Of a stretch of DNA of 47,531 nt, positions 1 through 8,934 are shown piece after piece. Origin of the DNA: an uncultured Erysipelotrichaceae bacterium (GTDB lineage: Bacteria; Bacillota_I; Bacilli_A; RFN20; CAG-826); assembly GCA_902796125.1 (NCBI GenBank), contig CADBNT010000082.1:1-47531 (forward strand), given 5' to 3'. The notes beneath the pieces are model-generated. The model worked only from the letters and a program-made list of their open reading frames with translations, searched no databases and had not been told where the DNA came from. The translations under genes and the position numbers were made by a program. How positions within the stretch are numbered: the first letter of the stretch is position 1; each line of letters begins with the position of its first letter.

Positions 1-1291
1 CAAATTCAACAGAATCATATCTTTTAAAAGAAAATCCTGTTGCCGTTTTGGCATTTTTGCCAAAATAGCCTTCGACAGTATCTACTAAACCACCAGTCTC
101 TCTAACAATTGGGAGAGTTCCATATCTTTGAGCAATGATTTGGCCAATGCCACAAGGTTCAAACGATGATGGCATAAGGAAGAAATCACAACCCGCGTAT
201 ACTTTATGCGCGAGTGCATCGTTATAGCCAATGTAGATTCCTACATTATCTGGATTTGCATCGCGTAGTTTTTGGAATGCAACTTCAAGATCGTGTTCAC
301 CACTACCTAAGACGATAATGCGGCCGCCTTTACCAAGGATATGAGCTGCGTTAGACAAAACTAGATCAATGCCTTTTTGGAAAGTAAGGCGAGAAACAAT
401 ACCAAATGTTGGAGCGGTAGTTTCCGATAAATGGAATTCCTTCATCATAGCGTTCTTATTTGCTTTTTTAGCAGTGACGAATGCTGATGGAGTGTATTGC
501 TTAGCAATTTTAGTATCCTTTGCAGGATTAAATTCAACTTCATCTACTCCATTGACGATGCCAACAAAATCATCTTTACGGAGTTCTAAACAATAGTTTA
601 GTTTATGAGATAAAGTGTATGTTAATAATTCATTTCTATGAGTTGGAGAAACAGTTGTAATCATATCAGCGTAATAAATCGCTGCTTTTAAAGTGGAAAC
701 CATTCCTTCAAATCTGACGTTTCCATAATCATAAAGGTAATCGTCTAAACCATAGAAATTGTTGAGGAAGTATTTATCGATAAATCCTTTAAAAGCTGGA
801 TTATGAATTGTAAGAACAGATTTCACTCCCTTGAAGAATTCATCGTTTCTAAGTTTTTCTTTAAGTAAGCAAGGAATCATACCAGCTTGCCAGTCATGAA
901 CGTGAATGATGTCGGGACGATAATTAATTTCTTTAAATAACTGTAAAGCTGCTAAAGAGAAGAACGCAAAGCGTTCGCCATCATCGTTATGCCCATACAT
1001 GCCATCACGGTTAAAATAATATTCGTTATCTAAAAGATAATATTTAATGCCATCAATAAGCGTTTCAAAAACACCACAGTATTGATTTCGCCAGCTCATG
1101 GCAATATTGTAGTTACGTAAATAATTGACCTTAACGTTTGGATTGTTCTTGATTTGCTTATAGTAAGGAAGAACAATGACTGTTTCTACGCCATTAGCAT
1201 TAAGTTCACGTGACAAAGAATATGTAACATCAGCGAGACCCCCGCTCTTACAAAGTGGATTAGCTTCGCTAGTAATCATTGCAATTTTCAT
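1..1291 (-). CDS. glgA: Glycogen synthase (ADP-glucose type), C-terminus cut by window edge
   Basis: Transfers glucose from ADP-glucose to the growing alpha-1,4-glucan in the cytoplasm. The reading frame starts at the ATG whose first base is 1291 and stays open for 430 codons to the window edge, so the last part of a normal ~475-residue GT5 enzyme is missing. The N-terminus reads MKIAMITSEANP followed by the KSGGLADV ADP-glucose-binding motif. Further on are the GT5-typical HVHDWQAG and TVSPTHRNELL stretches, and close to the edge the FEPCGIGQ...ETGGLVDTV region of the C-terminal nucleotide-binding domain. Its ATG overlaps the TGA of glgD in an ATGA, so translation is probably coupled. Last gene seen of the glgC-glgD-glgA operon. 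Confidence 0.96.
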   Translation of the reverse strand, partial: MKIAMITSEANPLCKSGGLADVTYSLSRELNANGVETVIVLPYYKQIKNNPNVKVNYLRNYNIAMSWRNQYCGVFETLIDGIKYYLLDNEYYFNRDGMYGHNDDGERFAFFSLAALQLFKEINYRPDIIHVHDWQAGMIPCLLKEKLRNDEFFKGVKSVLTIHNPAFKGFIDKYFLNNFYGLDDYLYDYGNVRFEGMVSTLKAAIYYADMITTVSPTHRNELLTYTLSHKLNYCLELRKDDFVGIVNGVDEVEFNPAKDTKIAKQYTPSAFVTAKKANKNAMMKEFHLSETTAPTFGIVSRLTFQKGIDLVLSNAAHILGKGGRIIVLGSGEHDLEVAFQKLRDANPDNVGIYIGYNDALAHKVYAGCDFFLMPSSFEPCGIGQIIAQRYGTLPIVRETGGLVDTVEGYFGKNAKTATGFSFKRYDSVEF

Positions 1292-2406
1292 TTTACGAGT
1301 TGTCCTTGTTCAATATAGATAGGATCTTCTTTAGAAGCGACCACCTTTGATCTTGGAGCAAAGTGCGCATATTTATCTACGACTGCGTTTTCAACATGTG
1401 CGCCTTCGTCCACGTAAGAAGATGTGAGGATGATGGAGTTTTTAACCACCGCACCTTTCGCAATATGAACATTACGAGAGATGATAGAGTTTTCAACTTT
1501 GCCATCAATAACCGCACCATTAGCGATATATGACTTCTTAACTGAAGCATGCTCGCCATAAAGGGCTGGTTTAGTGTTGTGTGATAAAGTATAGATTGGC
1601 CAATCTGGTCTAAAGACCAAATCAGCAATATCTTTGTTGCCTAATAATTCAAGGCTATATTTGATGAAGTGATTCAACGAATCGAAACATCTTGCATAGC
1701 CATCATATTCATAGCCAAATACTTTAATCTCTTTATCCTTGAGGAGTTTAGCAAATACTTTCTTTAAGGAATTTTGGCTTGAAAGTGAGGAATTATGAAG
1801 GATGTTATGAAGTAAAGAATATGAGAAGACATATGTTTCTAGAGAAACAGTTGCCTTAGCATCTTTGCCAGAGTTTTTCTTAGTGGAAAGAATGACTCCA
1901 TCTTTAACTTTTAAAACATTGCTATGAAGGAAGTTGGCATCAGCGTCTTCAACGTTTTTATAAACGACTGTAACATCTGCGCCACTTTCAATATGTTTCC
2001 TAACAACATCTTTTAGATTAATTGTTGTGATAATGTGAGCAGGTTGAATTACTACGTAATCCGCACGAGCTTCATAGAAAACCCAATCGTTTTCAGCTAA
2101 AGCACAAATGTCGTTATTAACTTTTGGGTTTTTGATACCTTTCTCATTTATGAGAATGTTTTGACGGCCAATCTTCGTGTTATTGACCCATGATTTAAGT
2201 GAACCAACATGCTTTGCAACACTTCTAAAGTTTTCTTTAACAAGAATGGAAAATTCATCAATGTTAGAGTTAGTGAAATTAGAAAGGGCAAAATCCATGA
2301 TCGCAAATCGACCAAGGAATGATGTAGAAGCTAAAGTTCTCTTTTCGGTTAAACCACCTAAAGAAGGTGAATCATAGAGATTCAAAATGCCAATAATCTT
2401 ACTCAT
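1288..2406 (-). CDS. glgD: GlgD, regulatory-type glucose-1-phosphate adenylyltransferase subunit
   Basis: Paralogue of GlgC that in Firmicutes forms a hetero-oligomer with it and raises ADP-glucose pyrophosphorylase activity. The 372-residue protein keeps the nucleotidyltransferase fold (FAIMDFALSNFTNSNI near residue 35; RPDWPIYTL later) and a C-terminal left-handed beta-helix of hexapeptide-like repeats (about 285-360: GAVIDGKVENSIISR and following). The N-terminal GGxGTRL nucleotide-binding loop is replaced by SPSLGGLTEKRTL, as is usual for GlgD, so it is probably not catalytic alone. It overlaps glgC by 8 nt and glgA by 4 nt (ATGA). Its stop is TGA. Confidence 0.95.
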   Translation of the reverse strand: MSKIIGILNLYDSPSLGGLTEKRTLASTSFLGRFAIMDFALSNFTNSNIDEFSILVKENFRSVAKHVGSLKSWVNNTKIGRQNILINEKGIKNPKVNNDICALAENDWVFYEARADYVVIQPAHIITTINLKDVVRKHIESGADVTVVYKNVEDADANFLHSNVLKVKDGVILSTKKNSGKDAKATVSLETYVFSYSLLHNILHNSSLSSQNSLKKVFAKLLKDKEIKVFGYEYDGYARCFDSLNHFIKYSLELLGNKDIADLVFRPDWPIYTLSHNTKPALYGEHASVKKSYIANGAVIDGKVENSIISRNVHIAKGAVVKNSIILTSSYVDEGAHVENAVVDKYAHFAPRSKVVASKEDPIYIEQGQLVK

Positions 2407-3535
2407 GTGCTTTCACCTTTCTTGAATAGAGGACAACTTCACCATCAGGTGCACTTACTTCCTCATCTTCATAAACAACTGCGTCTGGAGCAATAACGGC
2501 GTTACGGACTATTGCACCTTTTTTAATTAAAGCACCAGTCATAACGACGGAGTTTTCAACAACTGCTCCTTCTTGAATTTGGGTTTCATTTGAAATAACT
2601 GAATGGTTAACATTGCCAGAGATAACAGCGCCTTGATTAACAAGACTATCTTTGATAACAGCCTTCGAGCCAATAAATTGTGGGTGAGAATATGTATCTT
2701 CACCATAAATCTTGTTGCCATTCATAATGGTATCGATGTTTGTATCTTTGCTGGAGAGCAATAAATCCATATTTGCTTCATGAAGTGACTTAATAGTTCC
2801 AACGTCTTTCCAATAGCCTTTAAATTCATAAGCTATAAGCTTTCTTTCATCTTCTAGCATGGCTGGAATGATATTTTTACCAAAGTCGTGGGCAGATTTT
2901 TCGTCTTGAGCGTCCCTAATCAAATACTTTCTAAGGACACGGTAATTGAAGATATAAATACCCATACTCGCTAAAGTGGAATTTGGGTGAGCTGGTTTTT
3001 CGTGGAATTCAGTAATTTCACTCTTTTCATTCGCTGTTAAAATGCCAAAGCGAGGAGCTTCCTCAAGTGGAACGTTATAAACAGCGATTGTGCAATCAGC
3101 TTTATTATCAATATGCTTTTTAAGCATTTCAGTATATGTCGTGCAGTAAATATGATCGCCAGAAAGAATGAGAACATATTCGGCATCAACACTATCAAGG
3201 AAATCGAGGTTGCAATAAATTGCATCTGCTGTCCCTTTAAACCAAGATAAACCTTCTTCTGTTTGGCGAGGTGTAAGTGTAGTTGTAAGTGAACGCACTC
3301 CATTAAGACCCCATTTTTCGCCATTACCAACATATTGGTCTAACGCGACTGATTCATATTGCATAAGCACGCCAACGGTATTAATACCTGAGTTAGCGCA
3401 GTTAGAAAGTGGAAAGTCGATGATGCGATATTTAGCACCAAAGGAGACAGCTGGCTTAGCAATCTTTTTGGTTAAAGCTTCTAAACGAGTGCCCTTTCCG
3501 CCGGCAAGAATCATAGCGACGATTTTTTCTGCCAT
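2399..3535 (-). CDS. glgC: Glucose-1-phosphate adenylyltransferase
   Basis: Makes ADP-glucose from glucose-1-phosphate and ATP, the committed step of bacterial glycogen synthesis. I place the start at the ATG at 3535, giving 378 residues beginning MAEKIVAMILAGGKGTRL. A GGAGG lies 7 nt upstream of it, while the in-frame ATG 27 nt earlier has no ribosome binding site. Visible motifs are the AGGKGTRL nucleotide loop, IIDFPLSNCANSGI, LSGDHIY, the FHEKP substrate motif, YWKDVGT, and a C-terminal beta-helix of hexapeptide repeats. First gene of the glgC-glgD-glgA operon, preceded by an extended -10 promoter at about 3585-3593. Confidence 0.97.
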   Translation of the reverse strand: MAEKIVAMILAGGKGTRLEALTKKIAKPAVSFGAKYRIIDFPLSNCANSGINTVGVLMQYESVALDQYVGNGEKWGLNGVRSLTTTLTPRQTEEGLSWFKGTADAIYCNLDFLDSVDAEYVLILSGDHIYCTTYTEMLKKHIDNKADCTIAVYNVPLEEAPRFGILTANEKSEITEFHEKPAHPNSTLASMGIYIFNYRVLRKYLIRDAQDEKSAHDFGKNIIPAMLEDERKLIAYEFKGYWKDVGTIKSLHEANMDLLLSSKDTNIDTIMNGNKIYGEDTYSHPQFIGSKAVIKDSLVNQGAVISGNVNHSVISNETQIQEGAVVENSVVMTGALIKKGAIVRNAVIAPDAVVYEDEEVSAPDGEVVLYSRKVKAHE

Positions 3536-3584
3536 TGTAATACCTCCATTAAAATACAACACAAAAATACATTTTTGCTCGACT

Positions 3585-3593
3585 ATTTTAGCA
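3585..3593 (-). promoter_or_regulatory. Extended -10 promoter of the glg operon
   Basis: On the minus strand the sequence reads TGCTAAAAT, an extended -10 (TGn-TAAAAT). It is about 50 nt upstream of the glgC ATG, and a consensus GGAGG follows in the leader. No good -35 is seen. Unlike many units in this window, this transcript would have a normal 5' UTR. Confidence 0.55.
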
Positions 3594-3636
3594 TATTAAA
3601 AGCATTTGTGCTCTTTATTTTTAATAAAGTTATAAA

Positions 3637-5220
3637 TTAGATAACAATAAGATAGAAAACGATGGTAGATAGAATAACTAAAGAACCAAGGATTGTAGAG
3701 CTTAGAGTCACTATTCCTTTCCAATTCTTTTCGTGGATATATCTATCAATATCTATTGTTTGTATTATCCCAAAGCCGAATACAATTGGAACAATATATC
3801 TAAAGTCCATCGTACAGCCGAATGGATAACGAATATTGAATATAACTTGAGCACCATATTGAGTAACGATGATAGTAATCGCTGAAACAATCAAAAGGAA
3901 GTTCTTTTTGTCTGGCTTAATCATATAAATAATGAAGTTTGCTAAAGCGAGTAAAACGAACAAATAATTAAGGGTTGAAGCAAAGATTGCAAGAGCATCC
4001 GCGTTCATGAAATTAAACTCACCAAATAAGGCGCTTCTAATTGTGAAATTAAATAAGTTGTAATTGATAAAAGTATTGCCGTAAACGACACGGTAAAAAT
4101 CATTGAATTCAAAGATATTGATAAAGCGGTTAAAGAAGCTTACATCACCATGATAAAGATCTGATTCTTCATTGATTGGATAGACATATCCGATAGGTTG
4201 ATCAAAGCGCACTTTTGCGTAAATTTGGAACCAGAATCCAAGGGCAAAAGACACCACTAAAAGCACTGAATATTTTATTAATAAACTAGCCCATAACGGG
4301 AAGCCTTTTTCATTCTTTTTATTCTCTTTAATAGACTTATAAAAGTCTAAAATAAAGAATACTGCTGGAAGTAAAGCGATGATTGCACCTGATAATTTCG
4401 CCATCATAGCAAGGCCAACACTCACAGCAATTCCCATGACATTAAACCATGATTTTTGATAATAATATCTAAATGTGAAATAGATAGTCATAAAGCAGAA
4501 GAAAACACAAATTGGATCGTTATTTTCTTGAGCGGCAAATTGCACTAATCTTGGGAAGAATATAACAAAGCAAACGCCAAAGATTTTAGCAATCTTATTT
4601 ACGTCTAAATGATATAAAATCTTGATAACAAAATAGCAAAGCAAAACCATGAACATACAAGTCATAATTTGCGTAGTCTCAAACATCACGTGCATGCTTG
4701 AAGTATCGAATTGATGTTCAACATCTAAAAAGAGATTACTGAACTCTAAAAATGGTTTAAAAGCGTGCATCCAACAGGACTGCAAAAATGCTGTTAGAGG
4801 TGGATGATAAAACTGATAGACATTTGTCTCAGGAAGTCCGCCTGTTTCATAAATGATCCAAGCGTAGTTTTCATGTCCATCTCCATATGGAGTGACTGTA
4901 TCGTGTTGACGGTAGTTATAAGGCGTAATAAGCATGTAAGCAACGCGCACAACAACTGCCAAGATAAATAACATGAGAAGCAAGGTTTTCATGTTAAGTT
5001 TCTTATATCTATATAAGATGATGCCTGTAATTATCCACGCTAAGATAAGCGTATAAATATAGATTCTAGATGCTAAACCATCCACCACATTTGGGATGCG
5101 GTAATATGGCTTAAAAATTAGATAAGAAACAGCGATAAAAACTAACGCACCAAAAAGCCACGCTAAATCAATCCATATGCGCTTATTATTTCTACAGAAA
5201 TCACTTATTCTTTTCTTCAT
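3637..5220 (-). CDS. Multi-pass membrane glycosyltransferase, GT-C fold (PMT/ArnT-like)
   Basis: A 527-residue integral membrane protein with roughly 11-12 hydrophobic segments, the first at about residues 17-37. Between early segments is a large outward-facing loop with [18 protein letters not shown] and the [10 protein letters not shown] element. The acidic residue after the first segments and the HPP motif resemble lipid-linked-sugar-dependent GT-C transferases (PMT/ArnT/GT39 group). Expected role: transfer of a sugar from a polyprenyl-phosphate donor on the outer face of the membrane; acceptor unknown. It overlaps the upstream FAD enzyme by 20 nt, so the two are almost certainly co-transcribed and may act on the same glycan. 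Exact family not resolved by eye. Confidence 0.75.
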   Translation of the reverse strand: MKKRISDFCRNNKRIWIDLAWLFGALVFIAVSYLIFKPYYRIPNVVDGLASRIYIYTLILAWIITGIILYRYKKLNMKTLLLMLFILAVVVRVAYMLITPYNYRQHDTVTPYGDGHENYAWIIYETGGLPETNVYQFYHPPLTAFLQSCWMHAFKPFLEFSNLFLDVEHQFDTSSMHVMFETTQIMTCMFMVLLCYFVIKILYHLDVNKIAKIFGVCFVIFFPRLVQFAAQENNDPICVFFCFMTIYFTFRYYYQKSWFNVMGIAVSVGLAMMAKLSGAIIALLPAVFFILDFYKSIKENKKNEKGFPLWASLLIKYSVLLVVSFALGFWFQIYAKVRFDQPIGYVYPINEESDLYHGDVSFFNRFINIFEFNDFYRVVYGNTFINYNLFNFTIRSALFGEFNFMNADALAIFASTLNYLFVLLALANFIIYMIKPDKKNFLLIVSAITIIVTQYGAQVIFNIRYPFGCTMDFRYIVPIVFGFGIIQTIDIDRYIHEKNWKGIVTLSSTILGSLVILSTIVFYLIVI

Positions 5221-6760
5221 GATAATCCTTTTCGGTATTTACATTCCAAAGGTCATCGACGTTATATTTATCTTCACCTAAGATAATGGAAGCTGCTACC
5301 ATCGCTGTAACCATAGAATGGTCCATATTGTTATATCGATGTTGACCATTTCGACCAACGCAATAGAGGTTACTTATTGATTTAAGATGATCTTCCACCA
5401 CTTTAAAATCTTTATAGACGCCAAAGTAAGCTGGATATGCTTTCTTAACTTTAAGACAGCAACTATCTAAAATATTATCTTTTTTAACTATGTTAATCTT
5501 TTCCATTTCCTCAATGGCAAAGTTAATAAATTCATCACTTGGTTTACTCCAAAGTTCATCGCCTTCATTAGCGAAATATTCAAGTCCCACGAACATGGAG
5601 TTTTCATAATCTTTAACCATGTATGGAGACCAGTTATTGAAGATTTGAAGTCTTCCAACTTTAACGTCTCTTTCTTGAATATAAATCCAACAATCCGGAA
5701 CAGCTTTATTCAAAGTTGGAATCTTCGTGTTATTTTCAATCTCAAGTTTAGAGACAAGTAAACCAACCGTGATAAAATCACGATACATGAGATTTACAGC
5801 GATTTCATAAACTTTTGGATCGATGCTAGATTTATCGAAGCATTCATATAAATCCTTAATTGCCATGGAAGAGATATAAGCGTCCGCGACGTATTCTTTA
5901 TCTCCGGCAATAAGAGACTTAATTTGTCCATCTTTTAAATTAATCTTATTAACACAGGCATTATAAATAATCTTTCCACCCATTTCGGTAATCTTTTTCG
6001 CCATCAACTCATAGAGTTGTCCTGGTCCATATTTTGGATAATTGAACTCTTCAATAAGGGATGTTTCAACTTTCTTGGAACCAAATAGTTTTTTAAATGG
6101 TTTTGCAAGAACTGAGCCAATGGCTTTCCACATTGAAAGACCTTTAACTCTTTGCGCGCCCCAATCAGCGGATATGTTCTCTGGAGATACACCCCAAACC
6201 TTGGTGGTGTAATCTTTAAAGAACATTTCATATAGAGGTTTACCAAATCTATTGATATAGAAATTCTCTAAATTAGTTTCAGGAAGTTTATGAAAGCATG
6301 AAGCGATGTAGCCCCATCCTGCTTTCCATGTATTTTTAAAACCCATATTCTTAAAGGTTCTAGCCTTTAATGAAATAGGATAATCAAAGAACTTTCTTAA
6401 GAAGAAAATACGAGAAACGCGGTGTCTAGTTAAAAAGACTGCATCTTCTTTTTCTGGATCTGGTCCACCACTAACTAAAGAAGAATTTCTTTTTAAAAGA
6501 ATATCGTCTTTACTAAGTGAGCCTTGAACAGGCATAATCTCTTTCCAAAGATTCATAACTCTTTCATCTTTAGAGAAGAAACGATGTCCGCCTAAATCCA
6601 TTCTATTTCCTTTATAGTTAAAGGTACGCGAAATACCACCGATATTCTCGCTGCCTTCAAGGATAATAACTTCTTTAGAAGGGTCGCTTTTTAAAATCTC
6701 ATAAGCTGCAGTAAGTCCAGCTGGACCAGCGCCGATAATAACGACCTTTTTTACGTTCAT
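5201..6760 (-). CDS. FAD-dependent amine-oxidase/UDP-galactopyranose mutase-like flavoprotein
   Basis: 519 residues starting [22 protein letters not shown]. The N-terminal GxGPAGL dinucleotide-binding motif, the E33-region ([16 protein letters not shown]) and GGHRFFSK place it in the amine oxidase/protoporphyrinogen oxidase/UGM-like flavoprotein class. The C-terminal [19 protein letters not shown] segment matches the FAD-contacting end of that class. I use the ATG at 6760 because the conserved Rossmann motif starts there and a -10 hexamer lies 7 nt upstream; 33 further in-frame codons upstream have no family similarity and would run through the promoter. It overlaps the GT-C gene downstream, so a sugar-modifying role in surface glycan synthesis is a reasonable inference, not shown. 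Confidence 0.82.
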   Translation of the reverse strand: MNVKKVVIIGAGPAGLTAAYEILKSDPSKEVIILEGSENIGGISRTFNYKGNRMDLGGHRFFSKDERVMNLWKEIMPVQGSLSKDDILLKRNSSLVSGGPDPEKEDAVFLTRHRVSRIFFLRKFFDYPISLKARTFKNMGFKNTWKAGWGYIASCFHKLPETNLENFYINRFGKPLYEMFFKDYTTKVWGVSPENISADWGAQRVKGLSMWKAIGSVLAKPFKKLFGSKKVETSLIEEFNYPKYGPGQLYELMAKKITEMGGKIIYNACVNKINLKDGQIKSLIAGDKEYVADAYISSMAIKDLYECFDKSSIDPKVYEIAVNLMYRDFITVGLLVSKLEIENNTKIPTLNKAVPDCWIYIQERDVKVGRLQIFNNWSPYMVKDYENSMFVGLEYFANEGDELWSKPSDEFINFAIEEMEKINIVKKDNILDSCCLKVKKAYPAYFGVYKDFKVVEDHLKSISNLYCVGRNGQHRYNNMDHSMVTAMVAASIILGEDKYNVDDLWNVNTEKDYHEEKNK

Positions 6761-6767
6761 ATGTATA

Positions 6768-6773
6768 ATTCTA
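6768..6773 (-). promoter_or_regulatory. -10 element of a leaderless promoter for the FAD enzyme
   Basis: Minus strand TAGAAT lies 7 nt before the ATG at 6760, with a TTTATA -35 candidate 17 nt further upstream. There is no Shine-Dalgarno sequence. The predicted transcription start falls on or 1 nt before the start codon. Confidence 0.55.
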
Positions 6774-6801
6774 ATACAACTATTATTTTTTATAAATAAT
6801 T

Positions 6802-6810
6802 TGATAGAAT
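6802..6810 (+). promoter_or_regulatory. Extended -10 of a leaderless promoter for the 6817 gene
   Basis: TGATAGAAT (TGn plus TAGAAT) is followed by exactly 6 nt and then the ATG at 6817, so +1 should be the A of ATG. There is no Shine-Dalgarno sequence. It is divergent from the equally arranged promoter of the FAD enzyme. Confidence 0.55.
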
Positions 6811-6816
6811 ATAAAC

Positions 6817-7281
6817 ATGTCGAAACGAGACGAAAACGAGAAACTGAGAATATCTTCAAAAAGAATTGTCTTTATCTTCATTCTTTTATTTGTTGTTTTT
6901 GAAGCTATTTTCTATATCTCTTTCCAATATCAAAACTTCTGGCCACTAGAAACATCATTTTATTTCTATACTCCAGCCTTACTTCTTTCTAGTGCCTTCT
7001 TTTGCTATATCTCTATTACTAAAACATTCTATTTAGTAGATAAAAATCGCATACTTCACGCAAAGATGGGTAAAGAATATATTTATCGTTGGTCAGATAT
7101 CATCTACATCGATGAAGAATGGTCTAAAAAGCATAAAATGCTTTTATTTTATTTAAATGATGGGAAAGGTCGTTACCTTGCCTTTGATAAACAAGGTATC
7201 ATTTATGAGTATGCAATGAAGTATTGTAAGCTCATTTCTTATGAGGAATTTATTGCGCGTTTCCCAAAAGTAAAACTTTAG
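6817..7281 (+). CDS. Small membrane protein with two TM segments and a cytoplasmic C-terminal domain
   Basis: 154 residues, family not recognised. A basic/acidic N-tail ([11 protein letters not shown]) is followed by two hydrophobic segments at about 17-36 and 50-70. A soluble region of about 85 residues follows, with alternating beta-type pattern ([28 protein letters not shown]). This two-helix hairpin plus small beta-rich domain resembles bacterial membrane-anchored PH-like (YdbT/DUF-type) proteins, but no specific match can be claimed. Start chosen at 6817 because a -10 sits 6 nt upstream. Transcribed apart from its neighbours; the rpmB promoter begins right after its TAG stop. Confidence 0.7.
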   Translation: MSKRDENEKLRISSKRIVFIFILLFVVFEAIFYISFQYQNFWPLETSFYFYTPALLLSSAFFCYISITKTFYLVDKNRILHAKMGKEYIYRWSDIIYIDEEWSKKHKMLLFYLNDGKGRYLAFDKQGIIYEYAMKYCKLISYEEFIARFPKVKL

Positions 7282-7310
7282 TTTACATATCTAAAAAGAC
7301 GTGATAAAAT
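7282..7310 (+). promoter_or_regulatory. rpmB promoter
   Basis: TTTACA (7282-7287), a 17-nt spacer, and TGATAAAAT (extended -10, hexamer 7305-7310) form a near-consensus sigma-A promoter. The perfect palindrome AGCACGTGCT (7311-7320) covers the expected transcription start. The leader then carries GAGAGGT before the rpmB ATG. Confidence 0.75.
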
Positions 7311-7345
7311 AGCACGTGCTTTTCAAAGAATGAGAGGTTAAATCA

Positions 7346-7534
7346 ATGTCAAGAGTTTGCCAAATGTCAGGTGTCGGTCCAAAAAGCGGAAACAATAGAA
7401 GTCACTCTATGATTGCTACCCGCAGAGTTTGGAACGCCAATTTACAAAAATACAAAATTAACATCAACGGAAAAACTGTTACTGTCAAGATGACAGCCAG
7501 AGCTCACCGTGCGTTAGTTAAAAACGCTAAATAA
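7346..7534 (+). CDS. rpmB: 50S ribosomal protein L28 (bL28)
   Basis: 62 residues, the normal size for bL28. The family N-terminus (SRVCQMSGVGPKSGNNRSHS) and the highly basic TRRVWNANLQKY stretch are present. The N-terminal Cys at position 5 is not paired with the further Cys residues of zinc-binding L28, so this looks like a zinc-free form. It has its own strong promoter and a GAGAGG ribosome binding site 8 nt before the ATG, and ends in a strong terminator at 7556-7580. The position at the end of the converging rpe-side operon matches the Bacillus cluster order. Confidence 0.97.
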   Translation: MSRVCQMSGVGPKSGNNRSHSMIATRRVWNANLQKYKININGKTVTVKMTARAHRALVKNAK

Positions 7535-7555
7535 GGTAGTTAATTTATAATTAAA

Positions 7556-7580
7556 AACTCCGAGCGATCGGAGTTTTTTT
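7556..7580. terminator. Bidirectional terminator between rpmB and the gmk operon end
   Basis: Stem AACTCCGA / TCGGAGTT with loop GCGA, extended by A/T pairs on both sides. Seven T's follow on the plus strand (rpmB), and a run of five A's on the other flank gives a T-tract on the minus strand for the operon ending at 7583. Confidence 0.88.
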
Positions 7581-7582
7581 GT

Positions 7583-8281
7583 TTACATATGTATTAAGGA
7601 TATAAAGAAGACAACTTCACTTAAGAAGATTGAAAAGATGATGAGCCACTCACTAAAGGCAAGTGGGAAAATCTTTGGTCGATCATAACTGATTGACCCA
7701 TCTTTATTAGTAATCTTTTCAAGTTTAGTCCAGTCTTTAAGTTTTGGATTAAAAGCAATAAATAAATCAAATAAAGCTGCTAAAACAAAGATAGCAAAGC
7801 AGCCAATCGCTAATGGACTTCCTTCATTAAAGCGGTTATAGACGTTAAAGGTAAGCATTGAAAATAAAGCGGAAATAGATGAAGAAAGGAATGCTAAAGC
7901 AATCATAATTGTCACAAGCAATGTGTGAGTCTTAATAAATTTAGCCTCAAATAAATGAATGCTTGTAACCATAATTCCAGCCATTCCATATAAGCAGGCA
8001 TTTAAAATAGCAATCCATGCTAATTCACTAAATTCACCAATAAGAGGGACGATAACAAATATAGGCGCAAAACAAAGACCTGAAAAGATAAATAACAAGA
8101 CCTTATAAATCTTTGATTTATCTTTGTGCATTGTTAACACTTCATATGGGAAGTTTCTAAGGAATGAATATTGCATTTCTGCATCGCTTTTATCAAGTAA
8201 AAATCTAACGACAATAAGCGCAGCAAAAATAGCAATAAAGGTAACAAATAAAACTACCCAAACTAGATTAACCGCAATCAT
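7583..8281 (-). CDS. Six-TM integral membrane protein, unknown function
   Basis: 232 residues with about six hydrophobic segments (approximately 4-27, 60-82, 88-108, 122-145, 160-178 and 208-230). A basic loop after the first segment holds LRNFPYEVLTMHKDKSK, and a hydrophilic stretch near 180-205 holds KDWTKLEKITNKDG. No known family recognised and no catalytic motif visible. Its ATG overlaps the rpe stop as ATGA, so it is translationally coupled to rpe and is the last gene of the gmk operon. In Bacillus a different gene (thiN) follows rpe, so the slot is conserved but the occupant is not. Confidence 0.75.
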   Translation of the reverse strand: MIAVNLVWVVLFVTFIAIFAALIVVRFLLDKSDAEMQYSFLRNFPYEVLTMHKDKSKIYKVLLFIFSGLCFAPIFVIVPLIGEFSELAWIAILNACLYGMAGIMVTSIHLFEAKFIKTHTLLVTIMIALAFLSSSISALFSMLTFNVYNRFNEGSPLAIGCFAIFVLAALFDLFIAFNPKLKDWTKLEKITNKDGSISYDRPKIFPLAFSEWLIIFSIFLSEVVFFISLIHM

Positions 8282-8934
8282 CTTAAAGTTTTAATCCTTT
8301 CAGCAATATCTTCGTGGCCAAATAAATATGAACCAGCAACCAAAATATCTGCGCCAGCTTCTCGGCAAAGCTTTCCAGTTTCTCCGTTCACGCCACCATC
8401 AACTTCAATTAAACAGTTAAGGTGATGGCTATCGATATATTCGCGTAGCACTTTAATCTTTTCTAGAGCACTTGGAATAAACTTTTGTCCACCTAATCCT
8501 GGTTCGACTGACATTACTAAAATTAATTCAAGCTTGTCTAAATATGGAAGAACACTTTCAACCTTTGTATTTGGTTTAAGTGATAAGCCAGCTTTACAGC
8601 CTCTTCTATGAAAATCATCGATGATAGCGGTAACTTTAGCTTTATCAAAGTCCACTGCTTCAATATGAAATGTGACGAGGTCTGCACCAGCATCAATAAA
8701 TTCTGGTCCTTCGATTTCTGGATCAACAACCATGATGTGAACATCATTCACCATCTTATGAGTTTTAGCAAATTCTCTAACTTGCTCAGAGGTATAAGAC
8801 TTATTAGGAACAAATTTTCCATCCATTACATCCCAGTGAATATATTCTGCTCCTAAAGATTCGACGAGTTTAATTTCTTCGCCTAATCTAGTTTTATCAG
8901 CGGCAAGTAAACTTGGTGAGATTAGATTTTTCAT
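8278..8934 (-). CDS. rpe: Ribulose-phosphate 3-epimerase
   Basis: Interconverts ribulose-5-phosphate and xylulose-5-phosphate in the pentose phosphate pathway. 218 residues, the usual TIM-barrel length. Signature segments: SPSLLAAD at the N-terminus, HWDVMDGKFVPN (metal-binding His/Asp), DVHIMVVDPE, LVMSVEPGLGGQKF, and EVDGGVNGETG followed by VAGSYLFG (phosphate binding). It overlaps rsgA (ATGA) upstream and the membrane-protein gene (ATGA) downstream. The rsgA-rpe order is conserved in Bacilli. Confidence 0.97.
   Translation of the reverse strand: MKNLISPSLLAADKTRLGEEIKLVESLGAEYIHWDVMDGKFVPNKSYTSEQVREFAKTHKMVNDVHIMVVDPEIEGPEFIDAGADLVTFHIEAVDFDKAKVTAIIDDFHRRGCKAGLSLKPNTKVESVLPYLDKLELILVMSVEPGLGGQKFIPSALEKIKVLREYIDSHHLNCLIEVDGGVNGETGKLCREAGADILVAGSYLFGHEDIAERIKTLR

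Noticed and set aside
369-596. Small plus-strand ORF inside glgA, and many similar ORFs antisense to or in other frames of real genes (for example 2177-2377, 10442-10684, 23944-24285, 26182-26667, 45836-46246)
   Set aside because: They lie fully within strongly supported genes, show no family motifs and lack ribosome binding sites.
3613-3629. Hairpin CTTTATT-TTT-AATAAAG as a terminator after the GT-C gene
   Set aside because: All A/T stem with no T-tract on the minus strand; too weak to call.
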